Assembly: GCA_018340375.1 (NCBI GenBank)
Contig: JAFFJZ010000003.1
Location: 10,602,001-10,666,000 of the forward strand
Source: Gonatopus flavifemur
Lineage: Eukaryota; Arthropoda; Insecta; Hymenoptera; Dryinidae
DNA: 64,000 nucleotides
Direction of reading: 5' to 3'
Below, piece by piece: positions 1 through 12,200 of the stretch. How positions within the stretch are numbered: position 1 is the first letter of the stretch; each line of letters begins with the position of its first letter. The position numbers and the translations under genes are program-made. A model generated the notes under the pieces. It was given only the letters and a program-made list of their open reading frames with translations, was not told the DNA's origin and did not search any database.

Positions 1-285
1 TACTTCTTCCTTTATATTTTAGAATGTGAAAGGATACAATTTTTGTCAAAAACTCTAATCATTTTAAAATCGCTCCATACATTTCTTTCATTAAATCTTC
101 TATCTCTACCTATGATAAGTGAGGAATATGTGATAATTAATTGAAATCTTACGATTTAGAAACATGAATTATACTCTGTTTAGAGAAGAAAACTTTGATT
201 TCTTGACTGAAACAATTTAACAAATGTTACGGAATGAAACCCTTGAAAAAAAGATAAGTGTAATATTTGATAATATTTTTGGTAG
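1..285 (+). other. Intron end of the ankyrin-repeat gene
   Basis: AT-rich sequence with no coding potential, ending in the acceptor tatttttggtag at 285. An in-frame stop (tag, 283-285) right at the junction shows that the first visible exon does not extend further left and must be joined to an upstream exon outside the window. Confidence 0.6.
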
Positions 286-3200
286 AAAGTTCGACGCGTT
301 TTGGAGAAGGATGCCAGATGGCAGGATAATAATCCTCGGGATCGTCTCAAGTGTTCTGCAAAGAGTGATTATTGTGCGGTGAATAACTTTAGTATTGTCG
401 CATCTAAAGGAGAACTGTCTCGGAATAACTACGTCTCGTGCGAAACGCCAACGCCGAGTGTGGTCGTCACCACCAACGGCAAGAAACGTGGTTCGCCTCT
501 GATCGCTAACAGTAAACTTCGTGCCAACAAGGAAAAATACCCAAGAAATCTTATCTTCGGCAAAGACTCCAGTAGGAAACTATCCACAAACGACGGCGCT
601 ATCAAGGATACCATAGCAAAATTGGAAAACTTAACCGCCAAATCTCCTCACAATAAGTGCTCTGCGGTCTTGACGACTTTGAGAAAAGGTGAGAGAAATG
701 TTTTATGATTTTCGTTATCATCGTCATTATCATCCCTTGTTTAAAGATATAAAATTTCTAATAGGGACAACTGTTCAAAACGATGTCAAAATTATGTAAT
801 TTCGAAATCACATCGACAGAATCGTTCTCAAAAAGTTGGTGCTGGTGTTTGGAAAGTACCCCCATCACCTATTGAATTATTCTGTTTTATTGGGACTGTT
901 TCCTCGCTATTTCAACTGAGTAAAAAATTTGTATCTAAACACACGACAAATTGTCCAAATGGAAGAAATTCCAAATTTATATATAATTATATGTCACTTA
1001 TATATGAACTATAAAAAATTATATACAAATTATACATAATTTTGAAAATTTTTTCACTTGGTTGAGGATTTAAGACATTCTTTTTTGGAAGAATTAGGAA
1101 GTCTTTTGATTTGAAATCTCTCTTGATGACACTCAGTTTTCATGAAGAATTTAGGGATCACCTTCTGAGCCCATTTTCTGAATTCATAAAAACGATCAAG
1201 GCATTACGATTTGCGTATCACATTTAAATATATTCATTTACGCAAATTTTGTTTTGCGAAAATCTGGTAATTCGTGTAATTATGACGGACTTTTCAGCAA
1301 CGAGAGGGATTCTTGGTGGAATAAATTTTCTCTAAATTAGGAAAATATTTCTGAACAAATGTCAACTGTGCATATCTTCCAAGTTAGATCTCTCCATGCC
1401 GAATACAACATTTTTGGGTTGTGAATTTCCTGTTCATATCCTTATTAGTCTCATAAGGTCCTTATATTGGTAAAGCGTGACATGACTTGTCAAGTCCTGA
1501 CGAGGTTGCCTTACCAGGATCTGGGCTGGATCAAAGTTGACCTGATCTGGTTCGTGGGGTAAATTTTTAGTCGGGATGATGCACCCACAGGACAGCTAAT
1601 TTCTTAGCAACATTAGCTAAAATTTAACTATTGGAGCTAAAAAAATGGCTATCCATCTCACAGCTAATTACTTTTTTCCGTGCATTTGAGGTAAGAAACA
1701 CACGGTCTACATGGAGAGAAGGGAATACAGGTGGTAACTGTGATACATTCACCGTCACCGTGGCGTTCTCACCATCTACCCTGCTTAAAAAATCCGATTC
1801 AAACCTATTAACTGATATTAATCAGTATGAATCAGATTTTTGTCCAGAAATTTTCCTATTTGATCTCATTCAAATCTAATCGGTTTGAATAGGAAATTTT
1901 ACTCAATGAGATATAATCAGTAAACTGGAATGTCCGTGATTCGAATTTCCTGCTTATATCCCATTGAGTAGAAACTTCCTATTCAAACCGATTATATTCA
2001 AATGAGATCAAATAGGAAAATTCCCGGGCAAGAATCTGATTGAAACTGCTCGACAAATTAATAAGTTTAAATCGGATTTTTGAAACAGGGTACTGATTAC
2101 ACGTCTGAACATGTGCTGCAAAGTTTTCATCAAGTTTGCCAATAAACGCATCCTTCGGACGATAAAATTGATATATACATGAAGACCGAGACAAAAACAA
2201 ATTGCATAAAGAATTCATTAGTAGTCAAATGCGTCCCGCAGGATTCCGTCCAGTATAAATAAAAACTTGTTGTTGTTACACATTCTTAAGCGATTTGTGG
2301 TACACGAGAGTATCATATAGGGCTCAGCAAACATATTTCCTTTCCATAACATCTGGGAGGACTCCATAAAAAAGACGGTTTGCAATGGGATTCAAGTTTC
2401 AACTGCTCATACGAGTGTTATAGGAATCCACTAAAAAATTCAGTACATCTTTCAGGGCGACCAAGTGTATAGGGTGCCAGTGACGTACCTAGATATAATC
2501 GGTTTTTCATTATTGAAACGATTTTTCAACAATGGAAAATCATAATTCGTAAGAATTAAGAAACGATGATAAAATCAATTAATTTTTATTGGAATTGTCC
2601 AGAAAAATCTCATTCTTGCGTTGATATCATAAACATAAAATAAAATTTCATACGTCAGTTATTCACATTCTGTTGCAAACTCTATAATCTTTCATGATGA
2701 AACCATTCTTTTAAGAATCGCCATGAAGCTTCAACCGAGGGGTCGAGATCCCTTGTCGTAATATTACCAATCATGTTGTATGAGACATTCTTTAGATATC
2801 TTTAAGACATATTTTGAAGTGTTCCGAATACTTCCACAAAAGTCTTCATTGGAAACGAACTAATGAACATTTAAACGATTCTTCATACCTCGAATCGAAA
2901 GCTCGAATTTGCCAAACGAAGTATCAAATTCCACGAACCTGCTGAATTTCATCAGGTCACAATTGTCATCTGGAAAGAATACTCTGATTAAAAGCCCTAC
3001 CTCGTGATTGAAAAAAAATGCTCTGTTCTATTTCCTTCCTTCGTGGAAAGATTCTAAACATCAAATCGCTTTTAAAGAATCACGAGGATTAAATATATTT
3101 AAAAATGTATGTGGACTCAGAATTAGTTTGAGAAGATCGCAACTCACGAAACTGACAAACGTTTCTTAGAAATGACAGGAATTTCAAAGAAGCGGATTGA

Positions 3201-6200
3201 TTATTTTCACCCTCTGTTATAATTTTCATTACATTCATTTCAACATTTACAAATTTCATCCCATTTTTCGCTCGAATGAACTCGGAAGCATCAAAAAGAT
3301 AGCACTCGTTAAATCATCGAATTTTACCGTGGCGTAGCGGTAACAAAAGCTTGTCATAACCTCGTTTGTTATAGTAATAAAACAGTGGCACACGCGAATG
3401 AACTCAGTTTATAATAAGACCATCACATAATATTGAATTTTCACAGGAACGATTTCGAGTTTCACGTGGCACCAAGAAGTTTATATTTAAGACAGTGTTC
3501 GAGGTGTCCGACAGAGAGCGATGACACTTGAAATACGTATACATGCACGTACATGTGAACGAATTTAATAATACTAGACCCTCTTTTTATCATCTCTTCA
3601 TAAATTAAAAATCTCAGAAAAAAGTTTAAAAAAAAACACAAACAATATTCCATCTTCAGCTGAGAGTTCGTATAAATATGTAATTAATAGTTATGTGAAA
3701 AATACGCATAACTAACGTCTGTTCAGGTTCCACGCTGAAGGAGAAAGCATTGTCAAGGCTTCCCGAAGAGGGTATTCTACGAAAATCTTCCGCGTTCTTG
3801 ACAAATTTCACTCATTCAGCCGGGAGATTTTCTGATATGAGGATTAGCGGGGAGGATCATCAAAAGTCTTTGTTCAAAGTATCTCTTCCTAAATTTGGCC
3901 AAGATCGGACATTTACTAAAAATTCAAATTTGAGGGAATATTTTGGTTATTTGGAGGAGGACAATTACTACTACGGCGACGATAACGACGACTGTGGAGA
4001 CAGGAGGGTAAAGAGATTTCTTCCATTGCGTCCATCGTTGAGCGTTCAAACGCTTTCCACTAGTAGTAATAGTAGCTGGAGAAAGGAAAAATTCAGAAAA
4101 ACTGGAATTAAAAAATCGGTGTCTTTTAGTTCCGACACATCGTTCGAGGAGAAACGGGCGTCCCTCAACAATAAGATCTCCATCCACGACGCCAAGGTGT
4201 ACCACAAGGGTGTACTTCAAGGCAAGTTACGGGGGTAGAGGGTGTGTGAATGCTTGACAATAAATGCATGCGATATTGGTTTCATCATCCACGTACTTTT
4301 CGTGGATTTTCATATATTGTGTAATTTGAGAGTTTTCGAAGAGAACAGAGGTGTATGGAAGAGAGCAAAAAGTTTTGATAACGATGCTAATCTTCTCTCT
4401 AGCGTCCATCCCTTTGTCGGTTGATGTCGAACGTAGAGACTAAATTCGTCTCGTAAGCTAGTGTCTGTATCTTCCAGACGAAACGGGTAGAGCACCACAT
4501 GCTACAATAACTCCATCTCTGTTATTTAATCAATCATGTGATTGCCTCTTTCTCTCTTTCTTTTTAAATCGCTTTGAGAAGTAGACAATGACAAACCTTC
4601 TAAAGCATACTTTGACAGCCGCTATTTCCTTTTATATGAATTACTGTTAAGAGAGGTAATTATTATCGTTACATATTCTAACTTCTTAAATAACAATGTA
4701 GTTATTGAAGAACAGGCTGGTTTAAACAAAGGTATCCCATTTTACATCATTCCCATTCAACACTTTTCATTATAATAAGTTCTGAAAAGAAAACCGGAGA
4801 AATAAGGGGCAAAAATATCAGTACTTTCAAATATCATTGTGGAATAATGTCATCGTTCATAACATAAATCATAGCTTATTGTATTGATTTCGTATTTCGA
4901 TAGCTATAGCTATCTCAAAAGTTGATTGAAAAAAAATGGATTTATTTACTGTATTTCGTTTTACATTATACGTCACTTTCCTCAGTAGATATTCTATGAA
5001 CTGTTTTGTAGTCTACTTTTGAAGTTATAAATCATCTGTGATTATTTGAACGTATAAAAATTAGAAAGGATGCATTGTGCGAGGGAAAAGTATTTCCGTG
5101 GTACATAAAATGAATATTCTTCCACGTGCTTAATATACTTTACTCTCAAGCGAGTTAATAAATTACATTCATTGGAATAGAGAGAACATTTGCGATATGA
5201 TTTAACATCGTTATATTCGAGGAGATATTTTATTCTATGACTATTATAATTTTATATTCAAATGAACGTCGTTACAAAGTTCTCATTTCATTTACAAGAT
5301 TTGAATAAACGAGAATTTTCATTCTCATCAAACCGCATTCATTTCCCTTCAATTTCCTCTTGTTTTTGTTTCAATGACCTTTTAATTTATTTGTCATCTC
5401 ACAGAAGGATGAATATAGTTGAAATAAATGTCGAATGAGGAAAAATCAATATAGTTTCGTACAATGGATTCATCTTTATCAATCGGTATGATTAATAAAG
5501 GTTATCGATGGACGTTGAATTCGTTATACACGTTTAAAAAGCAACTGTCTTTCCTAACACTGATATTCCCTATTGTGGAAACTCTCAATGGGGGAGAGCG
5601 CCCCGGATTGAAACGCTTTTGGTTTTTCACGGATATTAATGACAAATATCCAAATTTCATTGAATTCATATGCTCTTACGCGAATATCAATGCCCATCCA
5701 CCACTTTGAAATGATTGAACTCGAACATAAAAACAATTCGTTCATTGAAAAATGATTTTTCCAAAACTGTGAAATTCAGCAATGTATTGATTGTTCGCTC
5801 AATTTCGCAAAATTGATATCAGATAAATTTTGATTGATCGATTCTTTCGTAAAAATTCCCATTTTTGTAAAGATTCAAATTTGCAAAGGGAACTGTTTCA
5901 ACTAAGGAATTTTACATACATTTGGAGAATGATGTTTTCTTTCAACACTTCAGTTCAATTTCAATACCACCAATAAAAATAATCACCTTATTCATATAAT
6001 AATGCGTTGCAATTTTCTGAACTCTCCTCACCAGAGACGAATATAAGTCATTGGAAGAAGTTCAATTCTTTCATTTGAGCGTCGTATTTCACTAAGCGTA
6101 ATTTTCTTATATCGTTTGTCTTCGGGTACGAGGTTAATCATCCCGAGTCAACACCAGTGGATCATCCACTGTTTTAACATCAGAAATCGCGTGCTATTTA

Positions 6201-9200
6201 CCTCATCGAAAAATATTCACAACAAATTGTGTAAAATTCAATACCATACATATAAGTTCTTATGCACATCTTATACCTGGTACTTGTACTCGTTTTATTT
6301 TTAAAACATTTCTTACAAGTCACAATTTTTAGATTAGTTTCAAGGATAACCGAGCAATGTGACTGACACGTGTATGAGAGTCGCTCTCCGCTATTTAGGT
6401 GGAAGAAGAAAAAATATGCCACGTTGACGCGTGTAACAAAATCAAAGTACGCTAAATTTACTTGAATAGATAAATACGGAAAGTTGGAAAAACTGAAGAA
6501 CATTTGTATATATAAGGAAAGAGGATAAACGAGGATAAAATATATCCACTACACTACCCTCTGGTGTGTATATTTTTTGTTTTCAATTTTCAAACAGTTT
6601 ATAGTCAATGCAATGTATCGATGAAGAACTCTTTTAGAACTCTTTTGCTATATGTTTACGTATTCTCTAACAAAACAAGATACCATAAATACTAATGTGG
6701 TTCTGCCAGATATGAATCAGAATCCATATAAAATCAAATCATCGGCATGTAAGAAATCCTAGAAATACTTTTCAAGAATCCAATTGAATTTGATCGATGT
6801 TCACGGATGCATTGTGGGATTTTGTTCTTAGGGATGTTTCGTTTTGAAATCAGATTAAAGGATCAGATTAAATTCCATACTCATCCATCTGGGAAACGTG
6901 ATCGTATAATGTCCATGTCATTGTTTCAACAAAGCATCAAACGTGTCGAATCATATTTGTTCTTTTTTATTGACTTTTTTCATTTCATTTTACTCTTTAG
7001 TTGATGCGGGTTCAAAAATTCAAATTGAAGTTAAAGTCTAAACGTTCAGGAAAGGTCTTAGTGTCATCTGGACATTGAACAGATTGCTCATTAACTCTTG
7101 GTAAAAATCATTCTAGTCATTTTCTTGACCCCCCCCCCAACCCCCAAACTGTTGTGATGGAGTTACAAGGACTGGTGAGGCTTCATACGCGGAAAAAAAT
7201 TACTGTCGCAGCAAATCGAGGTATTATACGGAATAGCTAACAAATTTTTCTGGAGGATTAAACATCTTTTACTGCCACAACCAAAACATTGCTGTCGTAG
7301 CTATCCATGGAAATCATGAAATGAACATACGCATTTGAAGGACAAAAAATAACGATTTTTAGTTAAGAAAAGAGGGATATATTGAGAGGAAAATATATGA
7401 AGCTATTCACTTTAATCCGTTCCCATGTATCTTTCTATAATTCCCTTGTAATGTGTCAGCCCATTAATTCTCTCGCACTCATTGTTTTGATTCCTTATTT
7501 TTTCTTTATCTCCCTTGTTTTTTTTCTCAGGATCATATAAAAAATCTTCTCAAAGTACAATATCATAGCTTCTTAATCAGTTTCAATTAGAATTTCATAT
7601 GATAATCTTTTGTGTATACATACATTTTACACAAGAATTGTATCGAACAAATCTTGTTGGATTTACAAATGATGTTGATACATTTATTGTATAGAATGTA
7701 CATAGAATTTGTATCAATACAACGCAATATTGTACACAATCTAAACAAATAAAGATTTTTAACATTTTTATGCAATTATACACATCTTCATATTCTTCAA
7801 CAATAAAAATAATTTGTTATATCAAAAAGCTCGTTGATAAATAATTTCATATTATGATTAGTAGTGCGAGATCTATATTGCGTGATATCATGATGCGCCT
7901 CCACTTTACCCCTATGTAATACAATATAGATATTGACACCAATTTCTCTACTCCTCGACTACGTAGTATAATTTATAAACGACTAACGTCATGACATAAC
8001 TTTCGTATAATATTCTCGACTTAATTACTCAATTGTTTTTATCTGAATCAATTGATACAATTTCATGAATTATATCAAAATTATTCATATCAATCTTTCG
8101 TATAAAAAAGTTTGAAAGTTGTGTACATAGAATAATCTTTCGATACAGGATTTTTTATATGAATGAAAGACTGAAACATATCTCGAATAATATTCATCGA
8201 ATCAAAATATTGTTGAAAGTCGATATAAGATTACATTGAGTATCTTGAAGAGACATGAATCTATTACGACAAGGAAATCGTGTACAAGTATCCAGCATAT
8301 AAACACAAAAACAGAAGCATAAAAATGCAGGATATTAAAAGTGTTATTTTTTATTATATACATGCATATACATATGTGTTTGAATCAACGCTTTCCTCAT
8401 CGTACATTTGCCTTTTCATATTGTGTATGACGTACGATAGGGAGATTAATTCATTGTCAAGTTTATCTCTGTGCATAACGTGGACGACAAATGAAGTTCA
8501 CTATCTGATAACGTTGGAACATCCATTCGTAGATGCAACTAGTTACACTCACATTCTTCCTTTGGTCATCATAGTCGTCATTATTGTTGTACGTTGAAGA
8601 TACACTACGCATCCCCATATTCAGGAAATGAAAAAATTTCTTGAAATAAATGCATGAGTTTTGTACGATAGGATACGTTGATTTGAAAATATACTGTAGA
8701 AAGGTGAAATAAATGTGATTCGTTTTTGAAATGATTGCAGATCGTATTCGTACGTGTGAGAATCAAGCAACAAAGCTGCCACCTTCGTGGGAATCACCCT
8801 CCGGAGACCCTGCGGCTCTCCTGAGGGCAGCCAAAGAAGCGGACGATGCCCTTCTCAAAGAGATAGTGAACAGTGTCAGGCAATCGGGAACAAAGAAAAT
8901 GGATGTGAATATCACTGATGGTAGTGGCAGAGTGAGTACAATTTCATTGAACATTGATACGATACGAGAGCATAATGCAACGAGAACTCTCATCCATGAT
9001 ACTTTCATTGACGCAAATGAGAAACGCTTTGCAAAGATTCGACGAGCATACGTCAATCGTTTATAAATTTATTTCCATCGATCAGTCCGCGCGGACGATG
9101 TTCGTGTGTATGTATATTGAAACATTTTAAACGAAGTAAATGAATGCAATTGAAGACGATTTGTTTAGTTGATTTTTCAAACAAACGCGTTGTCCGTTTA

Positions 9201-12200
9201 AGAACGATTACTCATGCATTCCAACAGGAATATATTGAACTCTTCGCTGGATGTAATTTATCGTTAATTCTTCAATGATCCATAAATCTTTTCAACAGAA
9301 CAGTTGAAGTGATCGAATTCATAAATATTATCATCTCGTCGTGCTTTCAAATTTTAATATTTACTCAGATATGCGTTTACATTTTCCAAGTAGGTTTTTC
9401 TGTTGCTTTGTAAAGTGAAGTTTTTTTGATGTTGAAAAACAGAAATATAAACGATATCTCAAAGCTCTTTTTCTTCTTCTTCTTTTTCTTCTTCTTGGCA
9501 TCCTGAGGAGTATCTTTTGGAGTAATGAGAATCAAAAAGGAGGAATGAAGTTTCTGTTCTTTTTTTTTCACAACTTCATAGTATATGCAGAGAATATGCA
9601 TACACTATGCAGATGAAAAGAATTCCGGTACATAAAGAATACTACGCACTTCGAAAAAACAACACAATCTTTGTAGTGCGAGTTATTTACATAAGTGAGC
9701 GATTTAAACTGAATCGCTCTCAGTTACAAAAAATTTGTGAGGTAACTCTTTCGCGATGATATTCATAGAATTTTAAAATTACACACGTATATTCGTGTGG
9801 GAGAAAAATTCCATAATTGCCATGTTGAAAATTTATGGATGGAAGTGAAATCCTATTCCCGCTGAAAATACCCTAGTTTGCGAGTTCTATTGATTCCCAT
9901 TGCTTGATGAGATTTAATTCGACCTCGCCACAATAAATAACATTCACCCTGGCTCGAACCCGTTGAAATCCATTATTTTCACCGGGGGACTTGGGTTCCC
10001 AGCTGAGACTTCGTGGATTCAATGTAGAACTACCCATATTCTATCGTTTGGGTGATCTCAGGAGAAATCCGAGTTGTCCCGCGTAGGCATTCAAGTGATT
10101 TCGAATGGTGATACACGATTCCAATTTAATTCTTTCGGAACCGACGGTTTCTGGAAAAAAAATCGATTAACTTGGAATTCGATTTCCACGAATGATCAGG
10201 GAATCGATTTTTTTATCTCAAAGTTTGAAATAGAATCGATCTTTCCGGTCAATCTCACCAACTTGGTGCAGAATTTAAACCGGGTTTGAATCCAAAATCA
10301 ATCAGAAGTCAGGGCTTAGGACGGCAACAGGGACGCAACCATCTAATGCTATGAATGCTCCTAAAGCTGAATTTTAGCTGTTACGGCAAATGAATTAGCA
10401 ACTAAGGCACATTTTTTCGCTACCATAGCTAAAATTCAGGTGCAGGTGCTAACCACTTCGCTCTTGTAGCTAAATTATTGTTTTCGTGTGGGTGTCCAAA
10501 GCATCTGATTATCGGTGACTGAACAAAAAATGAACTTGAATACATTTGGCTGCTGTATTTTAGTTTGTTTGGATGTTTTTTGTCTGTTGAATGAATGAAA
10601 ACGTTAAGCTTGGTTAGGGGTGACCAACAAAATGTGAAAATTTTCAAAAATTATATATAATTCTATATAAATTGTATATAATTTTGAAACTTTTTCCATT
10701 CGAGTATCACAATTGAAGGGTTATCCATCATAAATTTAGTTAAGTTTTGAATTTAATTGGTGGGACTCATCCTAAGAACTCACATGGACACAATCGGGTT
10801 GTCCAACACCTTAAAAATAGGCTCCACGCATTCGTTTATGCGTCATTAGAATAGTCGTAGTACCGAAAGTTCATTTTCCCGAAAAGTTAACTAAAATCAC
10901 TCGTTTTTCAAGCTAAGACGCAATAATTGAATTTAATTAGACTTTCAACGGTAAAGAATTCGATGAGAAAAGTACTGAAAAATTCAAAACAAAAACATCG
11001 AAAATTCAAGGAAAGAACTCGATGAAAATATTGGGAGTGGAGAAAAGAGAGAACAGTAGAGAAGAAAAAAATGAAAGGAATTAGGAGGAAAGCATAAACA
11101 AAAGCATTGGAAGAAAATAAATAAGAAAAGTAAAAACATTCCTTCTTTATCGAAAGAAATTTATTGTTCACGATAGTTTATACTCAAACATAATTTAGCT
11201 TCTCACGATTCACAATGATTCACGCTCCGAACTCTCAGCCTGTTACATTCAAAGCTCTTTATATACATAAATTTCCCGATTTATCACGATTCGAAGGACT
11301 CAATTCACGTAACTTCCTTCACGATTCAGAATGTTTCATCCATGCCAGTCCCGCAGCTTTTTCCTGTATACACTGTGAAAAAATTTCTTCTGGTAATTCA
11401 GAAGATGCGACTGTGTACGTTTTCTTCCGAATTTGATTAAATTTTAAGGAACTTCAACTGAAATGTATGAAAAATTCTAGTCACATTATCTGTATTGAAG
11501 AAGAAATTTTCTTATAGTGCGGTATTTTGTGTCTCACGATATCTTTTAGAAAGGTTTGAGAAATCCTAATCAGCACCGAAAGGTATATTTCAAATATCTT
11601 AAATTGTACTCATTCCTGAGAGGTTTCTACGAGAGATGTAAGAGATATCTCTGCATAAGACTCCTCAAATTTTTATAAAGGATATCTTGACGCCCAAATA
11701 GTGACCAAATTTACTCAAATTCACTATACATTCGCATGTCATAGCTAATCCGATTGTTGATATAACAAATAGATCAAATTTGCTGTTCCAGTAAACAGTC
11801 TCCATCGAAATCAAATTTCGCTGCACAATGAATTTTTTCTCCGTCAAGAGACCTAAAAGATGTCTTATGCAACAAATTTAGTTACTTTAAAGACATCTCA
11901 TCAAGGATATTTTGAAGATGTTTAAAAGGAAAAAAAGACGTCTGTTATGTATCTTTAGGATATTTTTCACTGTGTTCCGGAAGGCTTCAAAAAAAATATT
12001 TATTGGGTGAGAAAGTTACGTAAACCAAGTCCTTCGAATTGATTGATCTGATTGTCCGAAATCTGATAGAAATTAAGAAAAATGAAGGGATTTCTATCAG
12101 ATTTCGGACGCTTTCAGAGAAGTATATAGAGAAATGCAGAGATCATTTTTATTCGAGTAGAATCGCCACAGGTTAAGAGTTCAGAGCGTGAATCACTGTG

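Larger units (their letters stand above)
689..3726 (+). other. Intron of the ankyrin-repeat gene carrying three repeats
   Basis: GT-AG intron (gtgaga ... ttcag), phase 1. It holds one copy of the AT-rich TIR repeat (about 911-1064), one copy of the AGCTAA-rich repeat (about 1581-1682) and a 319-bp near-palindrome (1776-2094). I see no coding exon in it. Confidence 0.6.

Noticed and set aside
301..708. A reading frame that could be taken as a gene starting with TTG at 301
   Set aside because: The frame opens at a splice acceptor (285) and ends at a donor (688); it is an internal exon of the ankyrin gene, not a separate gene.
4197..4202. GT donor (gtgtac) for the second ankyrin exon
   Set aside because: Its phase (0) does not fit the next exon, while the GC donor at 4222 does.
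8731..9066. 111-codon frame read as a single-exon gene with an ATG at 8731
   Set aside because: The first ten bases are the acceptor (gattgcag). The donor gtgagt at 8932 joins in phase to the ankyrin exon at 13741, so the sequence after 8931 is intron.
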